Source: Thauera aromatica_A (GTDB lineage: Bacteria; Pseudomonadota; Gammaproteobacteria; Burkholderiales; Rhodocyclaceae). Taken from it: 64,000 bases of DNA. Each line of letters begins with the position of its first letter. The stretch's first letter is position 1. The stretch lies in contig NZ_JALLIK010000104.1 of assembly GCF_023093595.1 (NCBI RefSeq), forward strand, positions 62,001-126,000, in the 5' to 3' direction. Position numbers and translations under genes: made by a program. The notes under the pieces were generated by a model, which searched no databases, was not told the DNA's origin, and saw only the letters and a program-made list of their open reading frames with translations. This document shows, piece after piece, positions 33,533-42,124 of the stretch.

Positions 33533-34294
33533 ATGAATCAGAAAACACGCTATCGGATCCTCGTCGTCGATGACGACGCGCGTTTGCGCGAGTTGCTGTC
33601 GCGCTACCTTCAGGAACAAGGGTTCAGCGTCAAGGCGGTCGGCGAAGCGCCGTTGATGGATCGCGCCCTGCACCGCGAACATTTCGACCTGATCGTGCTC
33701 GATCTGATGCTGCCGGGCGAAGACGGGCTGACCATCTGCCGCAGGTTGCGGGCGGCGGACAATCCCATCCCGATCATCATGCTCACGGCCAAGGGCGACG
33801 ATGTCGACCGCATCGTCGGCCTCGAAATGGGGGCGGACGATTACATCGCCAAGCCGTTCAACCCGCGCGAACTCGTCGCCCGCATCCAGGCGGTGATGCG
33901 GCGCCAGCCGCAGACCCTGCCCGGGGCGCCGACGCCGGAAGACGAGATCGTCCGCTTCGGCCAGGTCGCGGTGAACCTGGGGACGCGCACGCTGACCCGC
34001 AGTGGCGAGGAAATCCAGCTCACCACCGGAGAGTTCTCCCTGCTCAAGGTGCTGCTCACCCACCCGCGCCAGCCGCTGTCGCGCGACAAGCTGATGGAAC
34101 TGGCGCGCGGACGCGAGTACGGCGTGTTCGATCGCGCCATCGACGTGCAGGTTTCACGTCTGCGCAAGCTGGTGGAAGACGACCCCGCCAAGCCGCGCTA
34201 CATCCAGACCGTGTGGGGCTTCGGCTACGTGTTCGTGCCTGAAGACCCACGCGCGGCGAACGGTGGCCAGGAGCCGGCGGCGACCGGAGACTGA
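33533..34294 (+). CDS. ompR: Osmolarity response regulator OmpR
   Basis: A 253-residue OmpR-family regulator. The receiver has D14-D15, phospho-acceptor D57 (LIVLDLMLP) and K107 (IAKPFNP); the winged helix includes SRDKLMELARGREYGVFDRAIDVQVSRLRKLVE, characteristic of OmpR itself. It responds to EnvZ and usually controls porin and envelope genes. envZ follows after 7 bases. A C-terminal tail of about 15 polar residues is a minor variation. Confidence 0.93.
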   Translation: MNQKTRYRILVVDDDARLRELLSRYLQEQGFSVKAVGEAPLMDRALHREHFDLIVLDLMLPGEDGLTICRRLRAADNPIPIIMLTAKGDDVDRIVGLEMGADDYIAKPFNPRELVARIQAVMRRQPQTLPGAPTPEDEIVRFGQVAVNLGTRTLTRSGEEIQLTTGEFSLLKVLLTHPRQPLSRDKLMELARGREYGVFDRAIDVQVSRLRKLVEDDPAKPRYIQTVWGFGYVFVPEDPRAANGGQEPAATGD

Positions 34295-34301
34295 AGCTGC
34301 G

Positions 34302-35702
34302 ATGTCCGGGGGCCAGACCCTTTCCCGCCGGCCCGCGCCGGGCCGCCTGCTCGCGCGTGTGCTGCCCGGCACGCTGCTGTGGCAGACCTTCCTGCTCGTT
34401 GCACTGCTGCTGACCCTGGCTCTCGGAGCGTGGTCGCAGATCTTCCGCTACATGCAGGAGCCGGCGCGGGCGCGGGATGTGGCGCAGATGGTGGTCTCAG
34501 TGGTCAATCTGACCCGCACCGCGCTGATCAACGCCGACATCGAGCGCCGGACCGACCTGCTGATCGAACTCGCCGCGCTCGAGGGGATCCGCATCTATCC
34601 CGCCGAGGCCAGCGACGAACTCCGCGCCCTCGACGACACCCGACCCCTGCGCCTGCTGATGGCCGACGTCCGCCGCCAGCTTGGCGAGCACACCCGCTTC
34701 GCATCGAAGTGGAAGACGCTCGAAGGCTTCTGGGTCAGTTTCCGCCTTCATCCCGAAGACGAGGAGGACGAGTACTGGGTGATGCTGCCGCCCGAACGTA
34801 TCGACAACCCCGACACCTTCGGCTGGCTGGGCTGGGCGGGCGGCGCGCTGATGGCTGCGCTGTTCGGCGCCTACCTGATCGTGTCGCGGGTCAGCGCCCC
34901 GCTGCGCCAGCTCGCGCGTGCCGCCAACATGATCGGCAGCGGACGCACGCCACCGCTGATCGAGGAGTCCGGCGCCCAGGAGATCGCCGTCGTCGCCCGC
35001 GCCTTCAACCGCATGACGGGAGACCTCGCGCGCAACGATGCCGACCGCGCGCTGATTCTCGCCGGCGTGTCCCACGACCTGCGCACACCGCTCGCCCGCC
35101 TGCGCCTGGGGATCGAGATGTCCGGCGCGCCGACGAGCGAAGTCTCGGCGATGGTCGCCGACATCGAGGAGATGGACCGGATCATCGGCCAGTTCCTCGA
35201 TTTCGGCCGGGGCGAGCCGCAGCAGGCGCTGCAGCGGCTCGACCTGGTGCGCCTCGTGCATGAGGTCACCGAACCCTACCGCCTGCGCGGAATCGATATC
35301 CGCATCCACGGCGCGGAGCGGCTCGAAGCGGCCGTCCACGTGCTGCCGCTGCGTCGCGCCCTCGCCAACCTGATCGACAACGCGCTGCGCTACGCCGGCG
35401 ATGATAGCCCGCTCGACATCGACATCGGCAGGCGCGAAAGCTTTGCCTGCATCGAAGTCGCCGACCGCGGCCCGGGCATTCCCGAAGACCAGGTCGAGCG
35501 CATGCGCCACCCCTTTACCCGGCTCGAGGCAGCGCGCAGCAACACCAAAGGTGCGGGGCTCGGCCTGGCCATCGTCGATCGAGTGATGCGAGCCCACCAC
35601 GGCCGGCTCGACCTCCTACCGCGCCCGGGCGGCGGCCTGCGCGCCATCCTCAATCTACCGGACTCCGCCGGAACCGACACCCGCTATAATTCTGCCGCAT
35701 GA
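34302..35702 (+). CDS. envZ: Osmosensor histidine kinase EnvZ
   Basis: A 466-residue kinase with TM1 at about 24-46, a periplasmic domain to about 170, and TM2 at about 174-194. HAMP follows, then the phospho-acceptor H258 (GVSHDLRTPLARLRLG), the EnvZ-specific sequence near it, NLIDNALRY, DRGPGIP and KGAGLGLAI. The ATG at 34302 fits TM1 best. Its TGA overlaps the start of yciB (ATGA), so the two-component genes and the four that follow may form one transcript. Confidence 0.92.
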   Translation: MSGGQTLSRRPAPGRLLARVLPGTLLWQTFLLVALLLTLALGAWSQIFRYMQEPARARDVAQMVVSVVNLTRTALINADIERRTDLLIELAALEGIRIYPAEASDELRALDDTRPLRLLMADVRRQLGEHTRFASKWKTLEGFWVSFRLHPEDEEDEYWVMLPPERIDNPDTFGWLGWAGGALMAALFGAYLIVSRVSAPLRQLARAANMIGSGRTPPLIEESGAQEIAVVARAFNRMTGDLARNDADRALILAGVSHDLRTPLARLRLGIEMSGAPTSEVSAMVADIEEMDRIIGQFLDFGRGEPQQALQRLDLVRLVHEVTEPYRLRGIDIRIHGAERLEAAVHVLPLRRALANLIDNALRYAGDDSPLDIDIGRRESFACIEVADRGPGIPEDQVERMRHPFTRLEAARSNTKGAGLGLAIVDRVMRAHHGRLDLLPRPGGGLRAILNLPDSAGTDTRYNSAA

Positions 35703-36307
35703 AATTCCTTTTCGACCTTCTGCCGGTCATCCTCTTCTTCGCCGCCTACAAGCTCGGCGGGGCCCACCCGGAAGCAGCCCACGCGCTGCTCAGCGGCTGG
35801 CTCGGCGACGGGATCGCTGTCAACCAGGCGCCGATCCTGATCGCCACCGTCGTCGCCATCGCCGCAACCGCGCTGCAGATCGCGCTGGTCTGGCTGCGCC
35901 ATCGCAAGGTCGACACCATGCTGTGGGTGAGCCTGGCGATCATCACCGTGTTCGGCGGCGCTACCCTGTTCTTTCATAACCCCACGTTCATCAAGTGGAA
36001 GCCCACCGCGCTGTACTGGCTGTTCGGATGTGTGCTGCTCGGCTCGGCCGCCCTGCTGCACCGCAACCTGATCCGCAACATGCTCGAGGCGCAGATCCGC
36101 CTTCCCGATCCGGTCTGGGAGCGGCTGAACCTGGCATGGGCGAGCTTCTTCATCGCCATGGGCCTGCTCAATCTGTACGTGGCCTACAACTTCAGCGAAG
36201 AAACCTGGGTCGATTTCAAACTGTTCGGCGGCATCGGCCTGATGCTGGCGTTCGTGCTGGGCCAGGGGTTCTACCTGTCCCGCCATCTCGAAGAGGAGAG
36301 CAACTGA
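35699..36307 (+). CDS. yciB: Inner membrane protein YciB (septation protein A family)
   Basis: A 202-residue protein with five predicted membrane helices. Recognised by MKFLFDLLPVILFFAAYK at the N-terminus, FHNPTFIKWKPT in the middle, and a final WVDFKLFGG segment. YciB affects cell envelope integrity and septation. Start overlaps the envZ stop; stop overlaps the yciI start (TGATG). Confidence 0.93.
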   Translation: MKFLFDLLPVILFFAAYKLGGAHPEAAHALLSGWLGDGIAVNQAPILIATVVAIAATALQIALVWLRHRKVDTMLWVSLAIITVFGGATLFFHNPTFIKWKPTALYWLFGCVLLGSAALLHRNLIRNMLEAQIRLPDPVWERLNLAWASFFIAMGLLNLYVAYNFSEETWVDFKLFGGIGLMLAFVLGQGFYLSRHLEEESN

Positions 36308-36606
36308 TGTTTTACGCCCTGATCGGCGAGGACGCGCCGGGGACGCTGGAAACCCGCCTCGCGGTGCGCGCCGAGCACCTCGCCCGCCTCGAGGCGCTGC
36401 GCGACGAAGGCCGCCTGCTGCTGGCCGGACCGATGCCGGCGATCGACGCCCCCGACCCCGGCCCGGCCGGTTTTGCCGGCAGCCTGGTGGTCGCCGAATT
36501 CGACTCGCTCGCCAGCGCCGAACGCTGGCTCGCCGAAGACCCTTACGCCAGGCAAGGCGTGTTCGCCCGCACCACCGTCCGTCCATTCCGGAAGGTCCTG
36601 CCGTGA
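36307..36606 (+). CDS. yciI: YciI-like protein
   Basis: A 99-residue protein of the YCII-related ferredoxin-like family: MFYALIGEDAPGTLETRL, RLLLAGPMP and a DPYARQGVF motif. Conserved histidine and aspartate residues suggest an active site, but its reaction is not known. The order yciB-yciI-bolA-parvulin is common in betaproteobacteria, and here the genes overlap one after another. Confidence 0.9.
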   Translation: MFYALIGEDAPGTLETRLAVRAEHLARLEALRDEGRLLLAGPMPAIDAPDPGPAGFAGSLVVAEFDSLASAERWLAEDPYARQGVFARTTVRPFRKVLP

Positions 36607-36893
36607 GCGCCGAAGTGGCCGAACGCATCCGCGCGACGCTCTGCTCCGCCTTTCCGGTCGAGCTGATCGAGGTCGGCGACGACAGCGCGCTGCATGCCGG
36701 CCATGCCGGCGCCCGCGACGGTGGCGGGCACTACCGCCTGACGCTGGTGTCCGCCGCGTTCGAAGGGCACGGCACGGTGGCCCGTCACCGCATGATTTAC
36801 CAGGCACTGGGCGGGATGATGAAAAAAGACATCCACGCCCTGGCCATTCGCGCCTTTTCGGCCACCGAGGCCGCAAAGCACTCCACTCCCTGA
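36603..36893 (+). CDS. bolA: BolA family protein
   Basis: A 96-residue BolA-type protein with GGGHYRLTLVS and RHRMIYQAL motifs. The conserved histidine region (H43, H62) may bind an iron-sulfur cluster shared with a monothiol glutaredoxin. BolA links cell shape, stress and Fe-S trafficking. It begins with GTG overlapping the yciI TGA and ends 10 bases before the parvulin gene. Confidence 0.92.
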   Translation: MSAEVAERIRATLCSAFPVELIEVGDDSALHAGHAGARDGGGHYRLTLVSAAFEGHGTVARHRMIYQALGGMMKKDIHALAIRAFSATEAAKHSTP

Positions 36894-36903
36894 GGAATAC
36901 CCG

Positions 36904-37686
36904 ATGAAACTGTTTCCGAGCCGTCTCGCCGTCACCCTGCTTGCCGGCTTTCTCGCCTGGCCTGCGCTCGCCGCCGACCCGGTCGCCAAAGTCAATGGCG
37001 TCGCCATTCCGGCCTCGCGCGCCGAAACCATGCTTGCCGAACAGCGCGCCCAAGGCACGCCGGACAGCCAGGAGCTGAACGAAGCGGTCCGGGAAGAGCT
37101 GATCCGCCGTGAAGTCCTGGGCCAGGCCGCGACCGGCAAGGGTCTGGACAAGAAGGCCGAAGTCCAGGCCCAGATGGACATGGCCCGCCAGGCGATCCTG
37201 ATCCGCGCCTACCTGCAGGAATATGTGCGCGCCAACCCGGTTTCCGATGCCGAACTCAAGGCCGAATACGAAACCATCAAGGCACGCCTGGGCAGCAAGG
37301 AATACAAGCCGCGCCACGTCCTGGTCGAAACCGAAACCGCGGCGAAGGCGATCATCGCCCGCTTGCAGAACGGTACGCCGTTCGAAGAAGTCGCCAAGGA
37401 GTCGCTCGATCCCGGCTCCAAGGATCGCGGCGGAGAACTGGGCTGGAGCAACCCGGGCATGTTTGTGAAGCCTTTCTCCGATGCCATGGTGAAGCTGGAA
37501 AAAGGCAAATACACCGCCACTCCGGTGAAGAGCGACTTCGGCTACCACGTCATCCAGCTCGACGATATGCGCGATGTGCAGCCGCCCCCGCTCGACGAAG
37601 TCAAACCGCAGTTGCAACAGCGCCTGCAGCAGCAGAAGGTGGAAAAACACATCCAGGCGCTGCGCGAGAAGGCCAAGGTCGAATAA
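36904..37686 (+). CDS. Periplasmic parvulin-type peptidyl-prolyl cis-trans isomerase
   Basis: A 260-residue protein with a signal peptide (1-23, ending ALA), an N-terminal helical chaperone region similar to SurA/PrsA-like proteins, and one parvulin domain (about 135-225: YKPRHVLVETE, GGELGWSNPGMFVKPF, FGYHVIQLDD). The C-terminus returns to the helical region. It likely helps fold outer-membrane or secreted proteins. It is the last gene before a strong terminator. Confidence 0.92.
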   Translation: MKLFPSRLAVTLLAGFLAWPALAADPVAKVNGVAIPASRAETMLAEQRAQGTPDSQELNEAVREELIRREVLGQAATGKGLDKKAEVQAQMDMARQAILIRAYLQEYVRANPVSDAELKAEYETIKARLGSKEYKPRHVLVETETAAKAIIARLQNGTPFEEVAKESLDPGSKDRGGELGWSNPGMFVKPFSDAMVKLEKGKYTATPVKSDFGYHVIQLDDMRDVQPPPLDEVKPQLQQRLQQQKVEKHIQALREKAKVE

Positions 37687-37722
37687 GCCCGGCCGCGCTT
37701 TTAGCGCCAGGACGGGAAGCAT

Positions 37723-37765
37723 CGGCGCCGGGATCCCGCATCGGGACCGGCGCCGTTGTCGTTTT
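37723..37765 (+). terminator. Rho-independent terminator after the parvulin gene
   Basis: CGGCGCCGG (37723-37731) pairs with CCGGCGCCG (37747-37755); an inner TCCCG/CGGGA stem extends it, and TTGTCGTTTT follows. It ends the ompR-to-parvulin gene run. Confidence 0.8.
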
Positions 37766-37884
37766 CGGTGCAGCCGGGGACGGCTGTCGGGAGTGGAAAG
37801 GGCGCCGCGCCCGCGGCAGGCGCGATGTTGCGCCCGGCCCGATGCCGGTGGCAGCGCCAGATCCTCGCTCGCCGCCTCGGCGGT

Positions 37885-39681
37885 TCAGAACTGCGTATCG
37901 TCCAGTTCCAGCGCGCCCGCCGCCCCATTCACCACCGTATAGGCCAGGCCGGGCGCCTGCGCCATGACGTGGTCGGCATAGAAGCGCGCGCTGACGATCT
38001 TCGCCCGGTAGAAATCCGCCTCGCCCTCGCCGGCCTCGAGCCTGCGCCGGGCCGCCAGCGCCGCACGGGCCAGTTGCCAGCCGCCGGCGACGATGCCGAG
38101 CAGCCGGAGGAAGGGAACGGCTCCGACCGAGGCGGCCTTGATGTCCTGGTCGTAGGTGGCGAGAAGATAGGCCACCGCTTCCTCGAGTGCGGCGATCCCG
38201 CTGCCCAGCGCACGGCGGATGGGGGCGAAGGATTCGTCGCCGAGTGCAGCAAGTTCGGCTTCGACCGCACCCATCTGCCGCACCACGGCGCCGATCGCGG
38301 CCCCGCCATCACGGGCGATCTTGCGCCCGATCAGGTCGTTGGCCTGGATGGCTGTCGTACCTTCATAAATCGAGGTGATGCGGGCGTCGCGCAGATGCTG
38401 CGCCGCGCCGGTCTCCTCGATGAAGCCCATGCCGCCGTGCACCTGGACACCGGTCGAGGCGATCTCGAACGCGTTCTCCGTCAGCCAGCCTTTCACCACC
38501 GGAATCATCAGATCGACGAAGGCCCGGCTGCACGCGCGTTGCTGGGCGTCGGCGTGACGATGGGCCTTGTCGGTCTCGGCGGCGACGACGTAGGCCAGCG
38601 CGCGCATCGCCTCGGTCTGGCTTTTCATCGACATCAGCATCCGGCGCACGTCGGGGTGGCGGATGATGCTGACCTTGGGGCCGCCACGGACTCCCGCCTC
38701 GGTGCCCTGGACGCGCTCCCTGGCATACTGCAGGGCATGCTGGTAGGCGCGCTCGGACAGGGCCAGGCCTTCCATGCCGACCGCGAAGCGGGCCTCGTTC
38801 ATCATGATGAACATGTACTCGAGGCCGCGGTTCGGTTCGCCCACCAGGGTGCCGACCGCGCCGCCCTGGTCGCCGAAGGCGAGCACACAGGTCGGGCTGG
38901 CGTGGATCCCGAGCTTGTGCTCGATCGACACGCAGCGCACGTCGTTGCGCGCCCCCAGGCTGCCGTCGGCCTCGACCAGGTACTTCGGCACGACGAAGAG
39001 CGAGATCCCCTTCACCCCTTCGGGCGCATCCGGCAGGCGGGCGAGCACGAGATGGACGATGTTGCCGGTGAGGTCGTGCTCGCCGTAGGTGATGAAGATC
39101 TTCTGCCCGAAAAGCCGGTAGCTGCCGTCGGCCTGCGGCTCGGCGCGGGTACGGACCGCAGCGAGATCGGATCCCGCCTGGGGTTCGGTCAGGTTCATCG
39201 TCCCGGTCCATTCGCCCGACACCATCTTCGGCAGATACATCGCCTTCTGCGCCTCGGAGCCGCGCAGCATCAGGGCTTCGATCGCGCCGGTGGTGAGCAT
39301 CGGGCACAGCGAGAAGGCCATGTTGGCCGACTTCCACATTTCCATGACCGCGGTCGACACCAGCTTCGGCAAGCCCTGACCGCCATGCTGCGGATCGCAG
39401 GCGATGGCCGTCCAGCCCGATTCGGCGAACTGGCGGTAGGCCTCCTTCCAGCCCGGCGCAGTGCTGACTTCACCGTCATGCCACCTGGCGCCATGCTGGT
39501 CGCCGCTGCGGTTCAATGGCGCCAGGACGCCAGCGGCGAACTTGTCGGCCTCTTCGAGAATGGCATCGACCAGGTCGGGAGTGACATCCTCGTTGCCCGG
39601 CAGCCGGGTGATCTCGTCGAGGCCGGCGAGATCACGCATCACGAACTGCATGTCACGGAGAGGCGCGCTGTAGTTGCTCAT
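37885..39681 (-). CDS. Acyl-CoA dehydrogenase (long form, DmdC-like)
   Basis: A 598-residue flavoprotein of the acyl-CoA dehydrogenase superfamily with a C-terminal extension. Evidence: MNLTEPQAGSDLAAVRT, GQKIFITYGEHD, LMSMKSQTEAMRA, VQVHGGMGFIEE and IYEGTTAIQANDLIGRK, in which the glutamate is the expected catalytic base. Long members of this group include DmdC (methylmercaptopropionyl-CoA dehydrogenase), but many act on other acyl-CoAs, so the substrate is uncertain. It is divergent from a TetR regulator with an operator between them, suggesting regulation by an acyl ligand. Confidence 0.88.
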   Translation of the reverse strand: MSNYSAPLRDMQFVMRDLAGLDEITRLPGNEDVTPDLVDAILEEADKFAAGVLAPLNRSGDQHGARWHDGEVSTAPGWKEAYRQFAESGWTAIACDPQHGGQGLPKLVSTAVMEMWKSANMAFSLCPMLTTGAIEALMLRGSEAQKAMYLPKMVSGEWTGTMNLTEPQAGSDLAAVRTRAEPQADGSYRLFGQKIFITYGEHDLTGNIVHLVLARLPDAPEGVKGISLFVVPKYLVEADGSLGARNDVRCVSIEHKLGIHASPTCVLAFGDQGGAVGTLVGEPNRGLEYMFIMMNEARFAVGMEGLALSERAYQHALQYARERVQGTEAGVRGGPKVSIIRHPDVRRMLMSMKSQTEAMRALAYVVAAETDKAHRHADAQQRACSRAFVDLMIPVVKGWLTENAFEIASTGVQVHGGMGFIEETGAAQHLRDARITSIYEGTTAIQANDLIGRKIARDGGAAIGAVVRQMGAVEAELAALGDESFAPIRRALGSGIAALEEAVAYLLATYDQDIKAASVGAVPFLRLLGIVAGGWQLARAALAARRRLEAGEGEADFYRAKIVSARFYADHVMAQAPGLAYTVVNGAAGALELDDTQF

Positions 39682-39815
39682 GAGTGGATCACTCCAGGAT
39701 GGTGGTGGGTCGGATTTCCGGAGCAGGCGGCAGGAGCCATGCGCCGAACCGGATTCGTACCGGACGGCGGGAGATCGGTACGGCTGTACACGGTAGCGCA
39801 TGGAGAAAGAATCAC

Positions 39816-39833
39816 CCATACTATACCGTATGG
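39816..39833. promoter_or_regulatory. Palindromic operator in the TetR/acyl-CoA dehydrogenase divergent region
   Basis: An 18-base palindrome with six-base arms, CCATAC and GTATGG, around a six-base AT-rich centre. It overlaps the likely start of the TetR gene and -10-like sequences on both strands (TACTAT on plus, TATAGT on minus). This position fits autoregulation plus control of the dehydrogenase. Confidence 0.55.
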
Positions 39834-40432
39834 AAAACTTAGCCAAAAAACCGCGTGTGCAGCTCGATCGCGATGCCTGGATCGCGGGTGCCACCGAAGT
39901 CCTCGCCGAGGAAGGCATCGCCGGACTGCGCGTCGAAGTGCTCGCCAAGCGCCTCAAGGTCACCAAAGGCAGCTTCTACTGGCACTTCAGCGATCGCCGC
40001 GATTTGCTGATGGGCGTACTGCACCACTGGAAAGAGGGCCGCATCCGCGACATCCGCAAGCAGACCCGGGCCCAGCCGGGACGGGCGCTCGAACAGATCT
40101 ACCACGTCATCGACGTGTACGGCGCCAGCCGCAGCCGGCGCGGGATGATGATCGAACTCGCGGTGCGCGACTGGGCGCGCCGTGATGCCCAGGCCGCCGC
40201 GATCGTCGCCGAAGTCGACGACGTCCGCCTACGCTGTGGCCGCGAGCTGTTTCTCGCCTGCGGGGTACCGATGGAGGAAGCGTCCAGCCGCTGCATGCTG
40301 CTCTACGCTTACGTGTTCGGTGTGTCGCTGATGATCTACGACCGTTTCGACAGCGACATCGCCCGGCTCAAGCGCGATATCGCAGACCTGATCGCACGTT
40401 CGGGGAGCGCCAGAACGCCTGCCCCGGACTGA
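39830..40432 (+). CDS. TetR-family transcriptional regulator
   Basis: A 200-residue regulator with an N-terminal helix-turn-helix (LRVEVLAKRLKVTKGSFYWHFSDRRDLL, about residues 30-57) and a ligand-binding domain of the type that follows in fatty-acid/acyl-CoA regulators. The ATG at 39830 is used because the preceding palindrome overlaps it, but an ATG at 39800 (10 residues longer) cannot be excluded; neither has a clear ribosome-binding site. The obvious target is the divergent acyl-CoA dehydrogenase. Confidence 0.85.
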   Translation: MENLAKKPRVQLDRDAWIAGATEVLAEEGIAGLRVEVLAKRLKVTKGSFYWHFSDRRDLLMGVLHHWKEGRIRDIRKQTRAQPGRALEQIYHVIDVYGASRSRRGMMIELAVRDWARRDAQAAAIVAEVDDVRLRCGRELFLACGVPMEEASSRCMLLYAYVFGVSLMIYDRFDSDIARLKRDIADLIARSGSARTPAPD

Positions 40433-40441
40433 GCCAGGAAG

Positions 40442-41212
40442 TCAGCGCGGCCTCCAGCCGCCGAGCGCGGCGCTGGCGTTGCGCCCGGTGGCGGCGACGA
40501 TTTCCTCCACGGGGAGGGCGCGCAGCTCGGCGAGCAGCTCGGCATAGGCCCGCAGATTCGCGGGCGTATTGCGCTGCCCTTGCCCCCAGGCCGGCGGGAT
40601 GTCGGGCGCATCGGTTTCCAGCACGATCGCCTCCAGCGGCAGGCTGGCGGCGAGCGCGCGGATCCGCGTCGAGCCGGAAAACGTCATCGATCCGCCGAAG
40701 CCGAGCTTGAAGCCGAGGGCGATGAACATCTCGGCCTGCTGCCGGCTGCCGTTGAAGGCGTGGGCGATGCCGCCGGGAACGGTAATGCGGCGCAGCTGCC
40801 CGAGGATCGGGTCGATCGCGCGACGCACGTGCAGGATCACCGGCAGGCCGTGCTTGCGCGCGAGGCCGAGTTGGGCGGCAAAAAAATCGAGCTGACGCGC
40901 CGGATCGACATCGCGCACGAAATGGTCGAGGCCGATCTCGCCCACCGCCAGCGCGAGTCCCTCGCCCAAACGCTGGTCGAGCACATCGAGATCTTCCGCG
41001 CGGGCCCGCATCACGTACAGGGGATGAACGCCGAGCGCACACGCGGTATCGCTGCGGGCCGCGGCCAGCGCCGCCACCGCATCGAAGTTTTCCGCCCCGA
41101 CTGCGGGCACGACGAAGCCGTCCACGCCGGCGGCGCGGGCCGCGGCGATCACCGTCTCGCGGTCGTCATCGAACTCGGCCGCATCGAGATGGACGTGGGT
41201 GTCGATCAGCAT
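40442..41212 (-). CDS. TatD-family metal-dependent hydrolase (DNase)
   Basis: A 256-residue TatD hydrolase. Metal ligands are visible: the N-terminal HVHLD motif (with TH before it), EIGLD near 95, HVRRA near 130, HAFNG and ETDAP near the C-terminus. These enzymes are metal-dependent nucleases acting on damaged or excess DNA; other hydrolase activities occur. The ATG at 41212 gives the canonical start MLIDTHVHLD; the longer frame adds residues of the wrong composition. It follows the ECHDC3-like gene by 13 bases. Confidence 0.9.
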   Translation of the reverse strand: MLIDTHVHLDAAEFDDDRETVIAAARAAGVDGFVVPAVGAENFDAVAALAAARSDTACALGVHPLYVMRARAEDLDVLDQRLGEGLALAVGEIGLDHFVRDVDPARQLDFFAAQLGLARKHGLPVILHVRRAIDPILGQLRRITVPGGIAHAFNGSRQQAEMFIALGFKLGFGGSMTFSGSTRIRALAASLPLEAIVLETDAPDIPPAWGQGQRNTPANLRAYAELLAELRALPVEEIVAATGRNASAALGGWRPR

Positions 41213-41225
41213 CGGGGGCTCGGTT

Positions 41226-42026
41226 TCAGCTGCCCTTGAACATCGGCGGGCGCCCGGCGAGGAAGGCATCGATGCCTTCGGCGGCATCGTCGTACATCAT
41301 GTCGTGCGCCATGGTTTCCGCCGCAAGCTGATAGGCGGCATCCACCCCCATCTCGAGCTGCCTGTAGAACAGCTGCTTGCCGGAACGGATCGCCGCTGCG
41401 GACCGGGCGACGATGGCGGCGGCGAGCGCCGCGACTTCGGCATCGAGCGCGGCCTCGGCAACCACCCGGTTGAGCAGGCCGCAGCGCCTGGCCTCGTGCG
41501 CGTCGATGAAGCGCCCGGTCACCAGCATCTCGAACGCCTGCTTGCGCCCGACATTGCGCGACAGCGCCACGCCCGGGGCGGCGCAGAACAGGCCGACATC
41601 GATCCCGGACACCGCGAAGCGGGCGCTGTCGGCGGCGACTGCGAGGTCGCACATCGCCACCAGTTGGCAGCCGGCCGCCGTGGCGATGCCATGCACGCGC
41701 GCGATGACCGGCTGCGGAAGCTCGGCGAGCTTCATCATGAGGCGGTTGCACGAGCGAAAGAGCTGCTGCTGGAACCCCAGGGCAGGCGTCGCGCGCATTT
41801 CCTTCAGGTCGTGGCCGGCGCAAAATGCCTTGCCCGCACCGGCGAGCACCACCACCCGCACCTGCGGGTCCCGGGCAATGGCATCGAAGGCCTCGAGCAG
41901 GGCTTCGAGCATCGCCAGCGACAAGGGATTGAAGCGCGCGGGACGGTTGAGCGTCAGCGTCGCGACGCCGGCATCGTCGCGGCGCAGCAGCAAGGGTTCA
42001 GCGGTCGTGTCGGGCGGCATCGCCAT
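41226..42026 (-). CDS. ECHDC3-like crotonase-family protein lacking the hydratase glutamates
   Basis: A 266-residue enoyl-CoA hydratase/isomerase-fold protein. The oxyanion-hole segment AFCAGHDL (68-74) is intact, but both catalytic glutamates of classical hydratases are replaced: AAGCQL has Q121 in place of the first and G141 lies at the second. The same changes and the GLFCAAPGVAL run occur in the mitochondrial ECHDC3 group, whose reaction is unsettled. It lies 98 bases after the acyl-CoA synthetase, same direction, and the two may work on the same acyl-CoA. GGAG precedes the ATG. Confidence 0.85.
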   Translation of the reverse strand: MAMPPDTTAEPLLLRRDDAGVATLTLNRPARFNPLSLAMLEALLEAFDAIARDPQVRVVVLAGAGKAFCAGHDLKEMRATPALGFQQQLFRSCNRLMMKLAELPQPVIARVHGIATAAGCQLVAMCDLAVAADSARFAVSGIDVGLFCAAPGVALSRNVGRKQAFEMLVTGRFIDAHEARRCGLLNRVVAEAALDAEVAALAAAIVARSAAAIRSGKQLFYRQLEMGVDAAYQLAAETMAHDMMYDDAAEGIDAFLAGRPPMFKGS

Positions 42027-42124
42027 CGGTCGGGGCTCCAGGTCATCAGCGCGGGCGCGGCGCCATGGTACCTCCTCGCCCGCTCCCGGCCCAACTCCGT
42101 GCCCCCGCCGCGCAGTGGGACACC

